Shown in pieces: positions 7,592 through 15,689 of a DNA stretch of 53,390 bases; position 1 is the first letter of the stretch, and every line of letters begins with the position of its first letter. This DNA comes from an uncultured Bacteroidales bacterium (GTDB lineage Bacteria > Bacteroidota > Bacteroidia > Bacteroidales > UBA932): the NCBI GenBank assembly GCA_900319975.1, contig ONQP01000005.1:1-53390 (forward strand). The letters are read 5' to 3'. The notes beneath the pieces were generated by a model. That model did not search any database and was not told the DNA's origin. It was given only the letters and a program-made list of their open reading frames with translations. A program made the translations under genes and the position numbers.

Positions 7592-8860
7592 ATGGAAAAA
7601 GAAAAAGTTATTACGCTTATCGACGCCTTCAAGGACTTCAAGGAGGAGAAGAACATCGACCGTCCTGTGATGATGCAGGTCCTCAAAGACGTCTTCCTGA
7701 CCCAGATTGCCAAGACCTATGGCTCGTCTGACAACTTCGACGTGATCGTCAACGTGGACAAGGGTACCTGCGAGATCTACCAGAACTTCGACGTGGTGGA
7801 GGAAGTGGAGAACCCGTACGCCGAGATCACCATCGAGGGCATCCGCGAGGATGGCGGCGATGCCGACGACTATGAGATCGGTGACCAGTACACCAAGAAA
7901 CTGCCGCTGGCTGCCTTCGGCCGCCGCGGTATCCTCAATATCCGCCAGAACCTTCAGGGCCGCATCATGGACATCGAGAAGGCCAACGTCTTCAAGAAAT
8001 ATTCCGAGAAGGTGGGCGAGCTCTTCTACGGCGAGGTCTACCAGACCTGGTCCAAGGAGGTGCTCATCCTCGACGAGGACGGCAACGAGCTGCACATCCC
8101 GAAGAGCGAGCAGATTCCCGGCGAGCGCTTCAAGAAGAGCGATTCCGTCCGCGCCGTCATCAAGAGCGTGGAGATGAAGAACAACACCACGCCGTACATC
8201 ACGCTCAGCCGCGTGTCCAACGAATTCCTGGAGCGCCTCTTCGAGCAGGAGGTCCCGGAGATCGCCGACGGCCTGATCACCGTCAAGAAGGTGGTCCGCG
8301 TGCCGGGCGAGCGTGCCAAGGTGGCCGTGGAGTCCTACGACGACCGCATCGACCCGATCGGCGCCTGCATTGGCGTCAAGGGCGGCCGTATCATGGGCAT
8401 CGTCCGCGAGCTGCGCAATGAGAACATCGACGTGATCCAGTGGTCGCAGAACCCCAAGCTGATGATCCAGCGCGCCCTCAATCCCGCCGTCGTCTCCTAC
8501 ATCGAGATGGGCGAGGGCCCGGACGACAAGGTGAAGGTGTTCATGCAGCCCGACCAGGTCAGCAAGGGTATCGGCCGCCACGGCGTCAACATCCAGCTGG
8601 CCGGCATGCTGGTCGACCGTGAGATCGAAGTCTACCGCGAGCTCCCGAAGGGCGAGAGCAGCGATGAGGAGGACGTGCTCCTGAGCGAATTCTCCGATGT
8701 CATCGACCAGTGGATCATCGACCGCCTCGAGGCGATCGGCTGCGACACCGCCAAAGGCGTGCTGGCCCTCTCTCCGGAGGATATCGCCAAGCGTGCCGAC
8801 CTCGAGGATGAGACCGTCGAGGAAGTCCTTAACATCCTTAAAGCAGAATTCGAAGACTAG
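7592..8860 (+). CDS. nusA: Transcription termination/antitermination factor NusA
   Basis: NusA binds RNA polymerase and RNA to control pausing, termination and antitermination. The 422-residue protein has an N-terminal polymerase-binding domain (about 1-130), an S1 domain (about 135-205, with [10 protein letters not shown]), and KH domains (about 210-350, with [11 protein letters not shown] and [12 protein letters not shown]). The C-terminal extension (about 360-422) is acidic. It lies in the rimP-nusA-infB order common across bacteria, 8 bases after rimP and 5 before infB. Length and domain order are normal for Bacteroidota. Confidence 0.96.
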   Translation: MEKEKVITLIDAFKDFKEEKNIDRPVMMQVLKDVFLTQIAKTYGSSDNFDVIVNVDKGTCEIYQNFDVVEEVENPYAEITIEGIREDGGDADDYEIGDQYTKKLPLAAFGRRGILNIRQNLQGRIMDIEKANVFKKYSEKVGELFYGEVYQTWSKEVLILDEDGNELHIPKSEQIPGERFKKSDSVRAVIKSVEMKNNTTPYITLSRVSNEFLERLFEQEVPEIADGLITVKKVVRVPGERAKVAVESYDDRIDPIGACIGVKGGRIMGIVRELRNENIDVIQWSQNPKLMIQRALNPAVVSYIEMGEGPDDKVKVFMQPDQVSKGIGRHGVNIQLAGMLVDREIEVYRELPKGESSDEEDVLLSEFSDVIDQWIIDRLEAIGCDTAKGVLALSPEDIAKRADLEDETVEEVLNILKAEFED

Positions 8861-8865
8861 ACAGA

Positions 8866-11589
8866 ATGGCAGATATCAGAATAAGCAAATTACTCAGACA
8901 ATTCAACATCGGTCTCGCCGACCTGGTGGATTTCCTCCAGAAACAGGGCGTCGAGGTCGATGCGGACCCCAATGCGAAAGTCTCTGACGAGTACCTTCCC
9001 GTGCTCAACAAGCAGTTCGGCAAGGATCTCGAGCTGAAGCAGGCCGCCGACAAGGTCGAGGTCAAGATCACCGAGATCCTGGAGAAGAGCGGCCACCGCT
9101 CCGCCCGCGAGCAGGTTGAAGAGGAGGAGGAACCCGAGCAGGAGACGATCATCAAGAGCAATACGTTCATCAACGCCAAGAAGGAAGTCCCTCTGCCCGA
9201 GGAGGCGCCCGCTCCGCAGCCGGAGCCGGAAGCCGAGCCGGAGGAGCCCGTGATTCCGCAGGCCCCGGCCGTCGAGCCGGAGCCGGAAGTCTCCGAGCCC
9301 GAGCCCGAAGAGGAGCCCGAGGCCCCGGCCGTCGAGCCGGAGCCGGAGATCTCCGAGCCGGAACCCGAAGAGGAGCCCGCGGAGCCGGCCGCGGAGCCGG
9401 AGCCGGAGGCCCAGGAGGAAGGCGGCGACTCGCCCGCCCTCAAGGTGGTCGGCAAGATCGACCTCAGCCAGTTCGACCGCAAGCCCAAGAAGCGCGAGCG
9501 CATCAGCAAGGGCACGCAGAAGGTCGACGTGGCCAAGGCCGGCGCCAACATCGAGAAGAATCCCAAGAAGGACAACAACCGCCAGCAGCAGAACCAGCAG
9601 AACCAGCAGGCGGGCAAGGGCCGCAAGCGCGACCGCGACCGCTTCAAGCCGCAGCTCACCGAGGCCCAGCAGGAGGAGCTCCAGAAGGAGATCCAGAAGC
9701 AGGTCAAGGAGACCTACGCCAAGATGAACGAGGGCAAGAAGAACAACTTCGGCGCCAAGTACCGCAAGGAGAAGCGCGAAGCTGCAGCCCAGCGTACGCA
9801 GGAGGAGATGGCGGAGGCGATGGCCGAGCAGAAGGTGCTGAAAGTCACCGAGTTCGTGACCGTCAACGATCTCGCTACCCTGATGAACAACACGCCGGTG
9901 GTCAAGGTCATCGGCGCCTGCATGAGCCTGGGCCTGATGGTGTCCATCAACCAGCGTCTCGACGCCGAGACCCTCGTGCTCGTGGCCGAGGAGTTCGGCT
10001 ACCAGGTCGAGTTCGTCACCGCCGAGATCTCCGAGGAGATCAGCAGCAACGAGGAGGCCGACAAGCCCGAGGACCTGCAGCCGCGTCCGCCGATCATCAC
10101 TGTGATGGGCCACGTCGACCACGGTAAGACCTCCTTGCTCGACTACATCCGCAAGTCCAACGTCATCGCCGGTGAGGCGGGCGGTATCACGCAGCACATC
10201 GGCGCCTACAACGTCAAGCTGCCCGACGGCCGCCGCATCACCTTCCTGGATACCCCTGGCCACGAGGCGTTCACCGCCATGCGTGCCCGCGGCGCCCAGC
10301 TCACCGACCTCGCGATCATCATCGTGGCGGCCGACGACGCCGTGATGCCGCAGACCATCGAGGCCATCAACCACGCCCAGGCCGCCAACGTTCCGATGGT
10401 GTTCGCCATCAACAAGATCGACAAGCCGGGCGCCAACCCCGACACCATCCGCCGCCAGCTCTCCGAGATGAACATCCTCGTGGAGGACTGGGGTGGCAAA
10501 TACCAGTGCCAGGAGATCTCCGCCAAGCAGGGCATCAACGTCGACAAGCTCCTGGAGAAGGTGCTTCTCGAGACCGACCTGCTCGAGCTCAAGGCCAATC
10601 CGAACAAGAAGGCCGTGGGCGCCGTGATCGAGTCTTCGCTCGACAAGGGCCGCGGCTACCTCGCCACCGTCCTCGTGCAGGAGGGTACCCTCCGTCCGGG
10701 CGACGTGGTGCTGTGCGGTAGCTATTACGGTCGCGTCAAGTCGATGTTCAACGAGCGTGGCCAGAAGATCACCGAGGCCGGTCCTTCGACGCCGGTGTCC
10801 GTGCTCGGCCTGAACGGCGCTCCCGCCGCAGGTGAGAAGTTCAACGTGATGGCCGACGAGCGCGAAGCCAAGAACATCGCCACCAAGCGCGAGCAGCTGC
10901 TCCGCATCCAGGGCATCAAGACCCAGAAGCACATGACCCTCGAGGAGATCGGCCGGCGCATCGCCATCGGCAACTTCAAGGAGCTCAACATCATCGTCAA
11001 GGGCGATGTGGACGGTTCCGTGGAGGCCCTGTCCGACTCCCTCATCAAGCTGTCCACCGAGGAGGTGAAGGTGAACGTCATCCACAAGGCCGTGGGTGGC
11101 ATCTCCGAGTCCGACGTGCTGCTTGCCGAGGCCTCCGACGCCGTGATCGTCGGCTTCCAGGTGCGTCCTACGCCGGAAGCCCGCAAGGCCGCCGACCGCG
11201 AAGGCATCGAAATCCGCCTCTACTCCGTCATCTACGACTGTATCAACGAAGTCAAGGACGGTATCGAGGGTATGCTCGAGCCGGAGAAGAAGGAGGAGGT
11301 CATCGCCACCGCCGAGGTCAAGCAGACCTTCCGCATCAGCAAGGTCGGCACCATCGCCGGCTGTATCATGCGCGACGGCAAGATGGTCCAGAAGTCCAAG
11401 GTCCGCCTCATCCGCGACGGCATCGTGATCTATACCGGCGAGCTCGGGTCCCTGCAGATCGGCAAGGACACCGTCAAGGAGGTCGTCTCCGGCAAGGAGT
11501 GCGGTATGTCCATCGCGGGCTACAACGACATCAAGGAAGGCGATATGATCGAGGGCTTCCAGATTGTTGAAATCAAACGGACGCTGTAA
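8866..11589 (+). CDS. infB: Translation initiation factor IF-2
   Basis: IF-2 is the GTPase that brings initiator tRNA to the 30S subunit and promotes subunit joining. The 907-residue protein has an N-terminal segment resembling the IF2 N-domain (about 1-55), then a long acidic Pro/Glu linker (about 85-190) with a 20-residue tandem repeat, a basic Gln-rich linker (about 210-310), and the GTPase domain. G-motifs are GHVDHGKTS (about 415), DTPGHE (about 462) and NKID (about 516). Domains II, III and C2 follow. Its stop codon TAA shares one base with the ATG of the next gene (TAATG), so translation of the two is probably coupled. Confidence 0.97.
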   Translation: MADIRISKLLRQFNIGLADLVDFLQKQGVEVDADPNAKVSDEYLPVLNKQFGKDLELKQAADKVEVKITEILEKSGHRSAREQVEEEEEPEQETIIKSNTFINAKKEVPLPEEAPAPQPEPEAEPEEPVIPQAPAVEPEPEVSEPEPEEEPEAPAVEPEPEISEPEPEEEPAEPAAEPEPEAQEEGGDSPALKVVGKIDLSQFDRKPKKRERISKGTQKVDVAKAGANIEKNPKKDNNRQQQNQQNQQAGKGRKRDRDRFKPQLTEAQQEELQKEIQKQVKETYAKMNEGKKNNFGAKYRKEKREAAAQRTQEEMAEAMAEQKVLKVTEFVTVNDLATLMNNTPVVKVIGACMSLGLMVSINQRLDAETLVLVAEEFGYQVEFVTAEISEEISSNEEADKPEDLQPRPPIITVMGHVDHGKTSLLDYIRKSNVIAGEAGGITQHIGAYNVKLPDGRRITFLDTPGHEAFTAMRARGAQLTDLAIIIVAADDAVMPQTIEAINHAQAANVPMVFAINKIDKPGANPDTIRRQLSEMNILVEDWGGKYQCQEISAKQGINVDKLLEKVLLETDLLELKANPNKKAVGAVIESSLDKGRGYLATVLVQEGTLRPGDVVLCGSYYGRVKSMFNERGQKITEAGPSTPVSVLGLNGAPAAGEKFNVMADEREAKNIATKREQLLRIQGIKTQKHMTLEEIGRRIAIGNFKELNIIVKGDVDGSVEALSDSLIKLSTEEVKVNVIHKAVGGISESDVLLAEASDAVIVGFQVRPTPEARKAADREGIEIRLYSVIYDCINEVKDGIEGMLEPEKKEEVIATAEVKQTFRISKVGTIAGCIMRDGKMVQKSKVRLIRDGIVIYTGELGSLQIGKDTVKEVVSGKECGMSIAGYNDIKEGDMIEGFQIVEIKRTL
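9262..9381 (+). repeat. Two tandem 60-bp repeats in infB
   Basis: Copies at 9262-9321 and 9322-9381 differ at only a few bases and encode [20 protein letters not shown] and then the same with Ile for Val and Ala for the last Glu. A degenerate third copy follows. The unit is a multiple of three, so copy-number change would keep the frame. Confidence 0.85.
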
Positions 11590-12596
11590 TGGAGGAACTG
11601 CACAAGATCCTCTCAGCATCCACACTGGCGGGACTGTATGACGCCGAAACAGCATTCCTGGCCGCGAACAGCGGCTGGGAACCTGTTTTCAAACGCTACT
11701 TCCTGAATGACTGCGCCCTCCGGCCGGAAGCGATCCGGCCGGAGCCCGGCGCGGTCTCTCATATCGGGCAGGCGCCGCTCGACGGCAACGGAGCGGCCGT
11801 GTGGCTCTATCTGGTGCGCGGCGCGAAGGTGCAGCGCACGCCGGGCCTGACCGTCGTCGAGGCGGACGGCCTGCGGCACTTCTGGACCGGCGACGGCATC
11901 GCCGCGGGCCCCGATTCCTATGCCCAGACGGAGCGCATCCTGCACGATTATATTGATTTCCTGGCCTCCAGGGGCCTGAACCTGCCGGAGCAGTGCATCC
12001 GCACGTGGTTCTTCGTCCGCGACATCGACGACAACTACGCCGGCCTGGTGAAGTCCCGCCGCGAGATCTTCGAGACGCAGGGGCTCACCCCGCAGACGCA
12101 TTACATCGCCAGCACGGGCATCAACGGCTCGCCGGTCGATCCGGCCGCCCTGGTGCAGCTGGACGCGTATGCGGTCGAAGGCCTCCCGGAAGGCGCGCAG
12201 CGCTATCTCTATGCGCCCACGCACCTGAGTCCGACGAGCATCTACGGCGTCACCTTCGAGCGGGGCGTCCGCGTGGAATACAGCGGCGCCGCGCATGCGA
12301 TCATTTCCGGCACGGCCTCCATCGACAACCGCGGGGAGGTGCTGCACGTCGGAGACGTCGTCAAGCAGGCGGAGCGGATGATCGAGAACGTGGGCAAGCT
12401 GCTGGAGGAATCCGGCGCCGCTTTCTCCGACCTCAAGATGGCGATCGTCTATCTGCGCCGGCCGGAGGACTATCCGCTGGTCAAGGACCGCATCGCGGCC
12501 CTGCTCGGCACGACGCCCTACGTTGTCGTCCGCGGCCCCGTCTGCCGCCCCACCTGGCTCATCGAGATGGAATGCATCGCCATCCGTCCCTGTTAG
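11589..12596 (+). CDS. RidA/YjgF-fold protein resembling chorismatases (FkbO/Hyg5-like)
   Basis: A 335-residue protein with a C-terminal RidA-like half. The final segment CRPTWLIEMECIAI resembles the RidA C-terminal LVEIE motif that carries the acidic catalytic residue. The middle part, with FWTGDGIA, RTWFFVRDIDDNYAGLV and HYIASTGINGS, is like that of the chorismatase group, in which two RidA-type folds are joined and chorismate is hydrolysed. Bacteroidota also encode such proteins of unknown substrate, so neither enamine deaminase nor chorismatase activity is proven. The gene overlaps infB by one base and is the last of the rimP operon. A rho-independent-like hairpin follows at 12619. Confidence 0.7.
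   Translation: MEELHKILSASTLAGLYDAETAFLAANSGWEPVFKRYFLNDCALRPEAIRPEPGAVSHIGQAPLDGNGAAVWLYLVRGAKVQRTPGLTVVEADGLRHFWTGDGIAAGPDSYAQTERILHDYIDFLASRGLNLPEQCIRTWFFVRDIDDNYAGLVKSRREIFETQGLTPQTHYIASTGINGSPVDPAALVQLDAYAVEGLPEGAQRYLYAPTHLSPTSIYGVTFERGVRVEYSGAAHAIISGTASIDNRGEVLHVGDVVKQAERMIENVGKLLEESGAAFSDLKMAIVYLRRPEDYPLVKDRIAALLGTTPYVVVRGPVCRPTWLIEMECIAIRPC
11718..11744. repeat. Perfect 11-bp palindromic hairpin in the RidA-like gene
   Basis: CTCCGGCCGGA at 11718-11728 is the reverse complement of 11734-11744, with a 5-base loop. It encodes a repeated Arg-Pro-Glu, so it may be a by-product of the peptide repeat. Confidence 0.7.
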
Positions 12597-12618
12597 GACG
12601 AAGTGGGATACCGAAACG

Positions 12619-12648
12619 AAAATAGCTGGCAGGAATGCCAGCTATTTT
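12619..12648. terminator. Bidirectional hairpin terminator between the infB operon and tRNA-Gln
   Basis: A 12-bp perfect stem (AAAATAGCTGGC at 12619-12630 with 12637-12648) and a 6-base loop. T-rich arms occur on both strands, so it can end the infB operon and also the tRNA-Gln transcript that comes from the right. Confidence 0.85.
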
Positions 12649-12722
12649 TGGTTGAGGTATCCGGATTCGAACCAGAACAGACAGAACCAAAATCTGTAGT
12701 GCTACCATTACACCATACCTCA
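12649..12722 (-). tRNA. tRNA-Gln (anticodon UUG)
   Basis: The reverse strand folds as a cloverleaf. The acceptor stem is TGAGGTA with TACCTCA, the anticodon stem ACAGA with TCTGT encloses TTTTGGT (anticodon TTG), and the T-arm holds GGTTCGAATCC. The D-arm is GGTGTAATGGTAGCAC-like. The 3' CCA is encoded (12649-12651). It is transcribed from its own promoter box at 12733-12740. Confidence 0.93.
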
Positions 12723-12732
12723 ATTCCGGGTG

Positions 12733-12740
12733 CAAAGATA
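12733..12740 (-). promoter_or_regulatory. -7 promoter box for tRNA-Gln
   Basis: Reads TATCTTTG on the minus strand, 10 bases before the mature tRNA 5' end. This is the expected spacing for a transcript beginning just upstream of the tRNA. The box lies after the tadA stop codon. Confidence 0.65.
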
Positions 12741-12745
12741 GCAAA

Positions 12746-13183
12746 TTATCGTTTGCTTTTGAAATAATCTTTTACCAGGCCGCCGCATTCTTCGGCGAGC
12801 AGGCCGGAGGCCACTTCCGTGCGCGGATGCAGCAGGGTAGGGGTGAAGCGGGTATAGCCGCGGCGCTCGTCGCCGGCGCCCCAGACGAGGCGGCCGAGCT
12901 GCGCCCAGCAGAGCGCCGCCGCGCACATCGGGCAGGGCTCGACGGTCACGTATAAAGTGCAGTCGTCCAAGTATTTGCCGCCCAGGGCTTCCGTGGCGGC
13001 GGTCAGCGCGATCATCTCGGCGTGGGCCGTGGGATCGTGCAGGCGCTCGGTCATGTTGTGCCCGCGCGCGATCACGCGCCCGCGGCACACGACCACGGCG
13101 CCGATAGGCACTTCGTCCTCGGCTCCGGCGGCCTGCGCCTCGCGCAGGGCCTCCCGCATATAACGCTCGTCCGGATCCATCAT
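12746..13183 (-). CDS. tadA: tRNA adenosine deaminase-like nucleoside deaminase
   Basis: A zinc-dependent deaminase of the TadA type, which converts adenosine 34 of tRNA-Arg(ACG) to inosine. The 145-residue protein shows the zinc/catalytic motif HAEM (His54, Glu56) and PCPMC (Cys84, Cys87), the usual TadA signature. The C-terminal residues LVKDYFKSKR fit the family. Its ATG at 13183 overlaps the stop of the upstream hydrolase gene (ATGA), so translation is likely coupled. Guanine deaminase-like relatives share the motif, but length and sequence favour TadA. Confidence 0.87.
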   Translation of the reverse strand: MMDPDERYMREALREAQAAGAEDEVPIGAVVVCRGRVIARGHNMTERLHDPTAHAEMIALTAATEALGGKYLDDCTLYVTVEPCPMCAAALCWAQLGRLVWGAGDERRGYTRFTPTLLHPRTEVASGLLAEECGGLVKDYFKSKR

Positions 13184-14094
13184 TGCTGTTCGATTTGGGC
13201 CAGGACATCGTCCCAGACCTGCTGGCGGTCGGTTTCGTTGAGGATTTCGTGCCGCATGTGCGGATAGAGCTTCAGGTCGGCATTGGTGTAGCCGATCCGG
13301 CGCATCAGCTCCACGGCCCGGGCGAGGGCGGCGTCGGAGGTCCGGCAGGGGTCCTCGGCGCCGGAGATGAAGTGCACCGGCAGCTGCGGGCGGGACACCT
13401 TCCAGCCTTTGGCGGAATAGCAGTCCTGCATCAGGCCCATCAGGCCGTAGAAGCCGTTGGCGGTGAACTGGTATGCGCAGAGCGGGTCGTTGTGGTAGGC
13501 CTCCAGCGTGGCGGGATCGGAGCAGACCCAGGCAGCGGGCCAGCCCTCCTGCGCGAAGGGTTTGTTGAACGTGCCGAAGGACATCTGCTGCAGCAACTTG
13601 GGGCGGTAGTGCCAGCCGCGCAGCCGCCCGAACAGGGCCGCGAGCGCCTTGCCGGCGCCCTTGGCAGGATTGTCAGACGGGCAGCCGCACACGAAGAGGC
13701 GGTCCAGGCGGTCGTCGTAGCGCTTGGCGAACGAACGGACGACCATCGAGCCCATGCTGTGGCCGAAAAGCGTATAGTCCAGCCCCGGCCACTGCTCCCG
13801 GATCCAGTCCGACACCACGCGGACATCCTCCACCAGGGCCTGCCAGCCACCGTCGTAGAGGTAGCCGAGGTCGTCGGCGCTCTTGACGGAAGCGCCGTGG
13901 CCGCGGTGGTCGTGGATGACGCAGACATAGCCGCGGGCGGTCAGCCACTCCATGAAGGGGATATAGCGCTCCTTGTGCTCGCACATTCCGTGCACGAACT
14001 GGACGATGCCCCGGGGCGCTTCATCCGGGACGCTGACAAGCATCGCGAGCGACAGGCCGTCGGCCGATGCGGGAAGGGTCATCGCTTTCATCAT
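13180..14094 (-). CDS. Alpha/beta hydrolase, lysophospholipase-like (Hydrolase_4)
   Basis: A 304-residue alpha/beta hydrolase similar to monoacylglycerol lipase/lysophospholipase L2 proteins. The nucleophile elbow is GHSMGS (Ser113), the acid is likely Asp248 in SGAEDPC, and the base is His282 in PHMRHEIL. An oxyanion-type HG lies at residues 35-36 (VHGMCEH), and HDHRGHG is at 61-67. There is no signal peptide, so it is cytoplasmic. The start at 14094 (MMKAMTLP) is preferred, because the upstream extension has no family similarity and crosses the promoter region. It is co-transcribed with tadA through a 4-base overlap. The substrate is unknown. Confidence 0.85.
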   Translation of the reverse strand: MMKAMTLPASADGLSLAMLVSVPDEAPRGIVQFVHGMCEHKERYIPFMEWLTARGYVCVIHDHRGHGASVKSADDLGYLYDGGWQALVEDVRVVSDWIREQWPGLDYTLFGHSMGSMVVRSFAKRYDDRLDRLFVCGCPSDNPAKGAGKALAALFGRLRGWHYRPKLLQQMSFGTFNKPFAQEGWPAAWVCSDPATLEAYHNDPLCAYQFTANGFYGLMGLMQDCYSAKGWKVSRPQLPVHFISGAEDPCRTSDAALARAVELMRRIGYTNADLKLYPHMRHEILNETDRQQVWDDVLAQIEQQ

Positions 14095-14101
14095 AGTATC
14101 G

Positions 14102-14109
14102 CGAATATA
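14102..14109 (-). promoter_or_regulatory. Possible -7 box for the hydrolase-tadA operon
   Basis: On the minus strand TATATTCG, one mismatch to TAnnTTTG, 7 bases before the start codon at 14094. This would give a near-leaderless transcript. Confidence 0.35.
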
Positions 14110-14122
14110 CGATATTTTTTCG

Positions 14123-14130
14123 CATATTTG
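14123..14130 (+). promoter_or_regulatory. Possible -7 box for the membrane/TPR-like protein gene
   Basis: CATATTTG matches seven of eight bases of TAnnTTTG and lies 16 bases before the ATG at 14147, in the divergent intergenic region. Confidence 0.4.
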
Positions 14131-14146
14131 TATTACACATAACGAT

Positions 14147-15565
14147 ATGGCACGTCTGAACAAAAAGCGCACAGAATCCTTCCCTGGCCGGTGTGCGGCC
14201 GCCCTGGCTTTCCTGGCCGCATTCGGCTTTTTCCAATTCGCATACCCCTACCATCTGATCCGCAGGGAGCAGATGACGCTGTTCGTCTATGACTGGGACT
14301 ACCTCCGGCAGACCTACGGCGGAGACGGCTGGCTGGCGCGTCTGGTCAGCGATTTCCTGGAGCAGTTCTTCCATCTGCCCGTCGTGGGCCCGCTCGTCGT
14401 GGCGCTGCTGCTGACGGGCATCGGTGCCGTCGCCTACAAGATTTCCCGCAAATTCCTCGGTCGCTGGCCCTCGCTCGCCATCGGCGCGGCCTTCTATGTC
14501 TGGTCGTTCTTCCGTGAGACCGGCAACCTCTACATCACCCGCTACACGGTCGTGATGCTGGCCTATCTGGCCCTCGTCCTGCTGGCGCTGCAGCTGCGGC
14601 GCGCGTGGCTGCGTCCCGTCGCCGCCGCGGCGCTCCTCGCCGCGGGCGCCTGGGCGCTCGGCGCGCCCTTCCACCACCACTACGGCAAGCCCTGGAGCGT
14701 GCCCAAGATCGAATACGACCGCGTGATCGGCCTCGACGACGAGACGGCGCGGGAGCATTGGGACCAGGTCCTGAAGCTGTCGCGGAAAGACCTCCATATG
14801 CAGGAGGCGAGCTACTGCTACAACCTCGCGCACGCGATGAAGGGCGACCTGGGCGAAGCCCTCTTCAACCATTCGCAGGACCACCACTGGACCCTGCTCT
14901 TCCAGGTCTCCGGCGACCAGACCGTGTTCACCAACGGTCTGGCGGGCGAAGCGTGGTTCCACGTCGGGGACATGACGGTGGCCGAACAGAGTGCGATCAC
15001 GTCGCTGCAGGCGTCGCCCAAGCACACCGGCGCGCGCTATCTCGTGCGCCTGGCCCGCGTGAACCTCATCTCGGGGGAGGACGCCGCTGCGCAGAAATAC
15101 CTCGACCTGCTCGGCAAGACCCTTTTCTATGGGAAATGGGCCCGCAGCATGATGCCCGGCCGCCAGGACGAGGCCACGCGCGCGCAGCTGGACGCCGCCC
15201 GGGCGAACCTGGTCCGGACGGACTTCGTCCACCATTCGGACGTGCCCCGTTCCGTCCTGCTGTCGCTGCTGGAGGCCAATCCGTCCAACCGCGTCGCACG
15301 CAACTACCTGCTCTGCTTCGACCTGATGCGCTATGACCTCGAAGAATTCATGCAGGACTATGCACCGGACATGATCCCGGCGCGCATCTACCACGAGGCC
15401 GTCCTGATCTGGCTCAGCCAGCACGACCGGCTGACGGACGCGGAGCTTGCCCGCTACGGGGTGGACGCCGCCACCGTGGACCGGATGAACCGTTTCGGCC
15501 GCGCTCCCGGCAAATACAGGAATACCTACTGGTATTACTACATGCAGGCCCTGGAAGGCCGCTAG
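14147..15565 (+). CDS. Membrane protein with C-terminal helical repeat region (DUF6057-like)
   Basis: A 472-residue protein of unknown function, resembling the Bacteroidota family DUF6057. About residues 15-35 form a first hydrophobic helix. Further hydrophobic segments lie at about 80-100 (VVGPLVVALLLTGIGAVAY), 105-125 and 128-180, so four or five membrane passes are likely. From about residue 200 the protein is soluble and rich in paired helices (for example EASYCYNLAHAMKGDLGEAL), which look like tetratricopeptide units. The ATG at 14147 is chosen because the upstream reading covers the divergent promoter. No partner gene hints at its job; the neighbours are a divergent hydrolase and the SusD gene that converges from the right. 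Confidence 0.65.
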   Translation: MARLNKKRTESFPGRCAAALAFLAAFGFFQFAYPYHLIRREQMTLFVYDWDYLRQTYGGDGWLARLVSDFLEQFFHLPVVGPLVVALLLTGIGAVAYKISRKFLGRWPSLAIGAAFYVWSFFRETGNLYITRYTVVMLAYLALVLLALQLRRAWLRPVAAAALLAAGAWALGAPFHHHYGKPWSVPKIEYDRVIGLDDETAREHWDQVLKLSRKDLHMQEASYCYNLAHAMKGDLGEALFNHSQDHHWTLLFQVSGDQTVFTNGLAGEAWFHVGDMTVAEQSAITSLQASPKHTGARYLVRLARVNLISGEDAAAQKYLDLLGKTLFYGKWARSMMPGRQDEATRAQLDAARANLVRTDFVHHSDVPRSVLLSLLEANPSNRVARNYLLCFDLMRYDLEEFMQDYAPDMIPARIYHEAVLIWLSQHDRLTDAELARYGVDAATVDRMNRFGRAPGKYRNTYWYYYMQALEGR

Positions 15566-15599
15566 GATCTCCTTGCATTTTCCGAACAGACACAAAAAA

Positions 15600-15624
15600 G
15601 GGAGGCGCCCTCTCGGCGCCTCCC
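15600..15624 (-). terminator. Rho-independent terminator of the first susCD pair
   Basis: A perfect 10-bp GC-rich stem (GGGAGGCGCC at 15600-15609 with 15615-15624) and a 5-base loop. On the minus strand it is followed by six T residues, so it ends the transcript of the SusD gene at 15690-17486. It may also stop the convergent gene. Confidence 0.88.
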
Positions 15625-15689
15625 ACCCACTAATCAAAATCATTCGTATTTAAGCGAACAATCGACTTGTATCGTTTCGGATGCAGGCC

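Noticed and set aside
9181-9420. Glu/Pro repeat region in infB considered as a CRISPR-like array
   Set aside because: The repeats are direct, contiguous and coding, without spacers.
8890-11655. Minus-strand reading of about 920 codons opposite infB
   Set aside because: Leu/Asp/His-rich shadow of infB, without motifs.
12597-12745. Search for a tRNA-associated integration site or phage remnant next to tRNA-Gln
   Set aside because: No integrase gene and no direct repeat of the tRNA 3' end are visible; both neighbours are ordinary chromosomal genes.
15600-15624. GC-rich hairpin considered as a REP or mobile element
   Set aside because: On the minus strand it is followed by six T and sits at the end of a susCD unit, so a terminator explains it fully.
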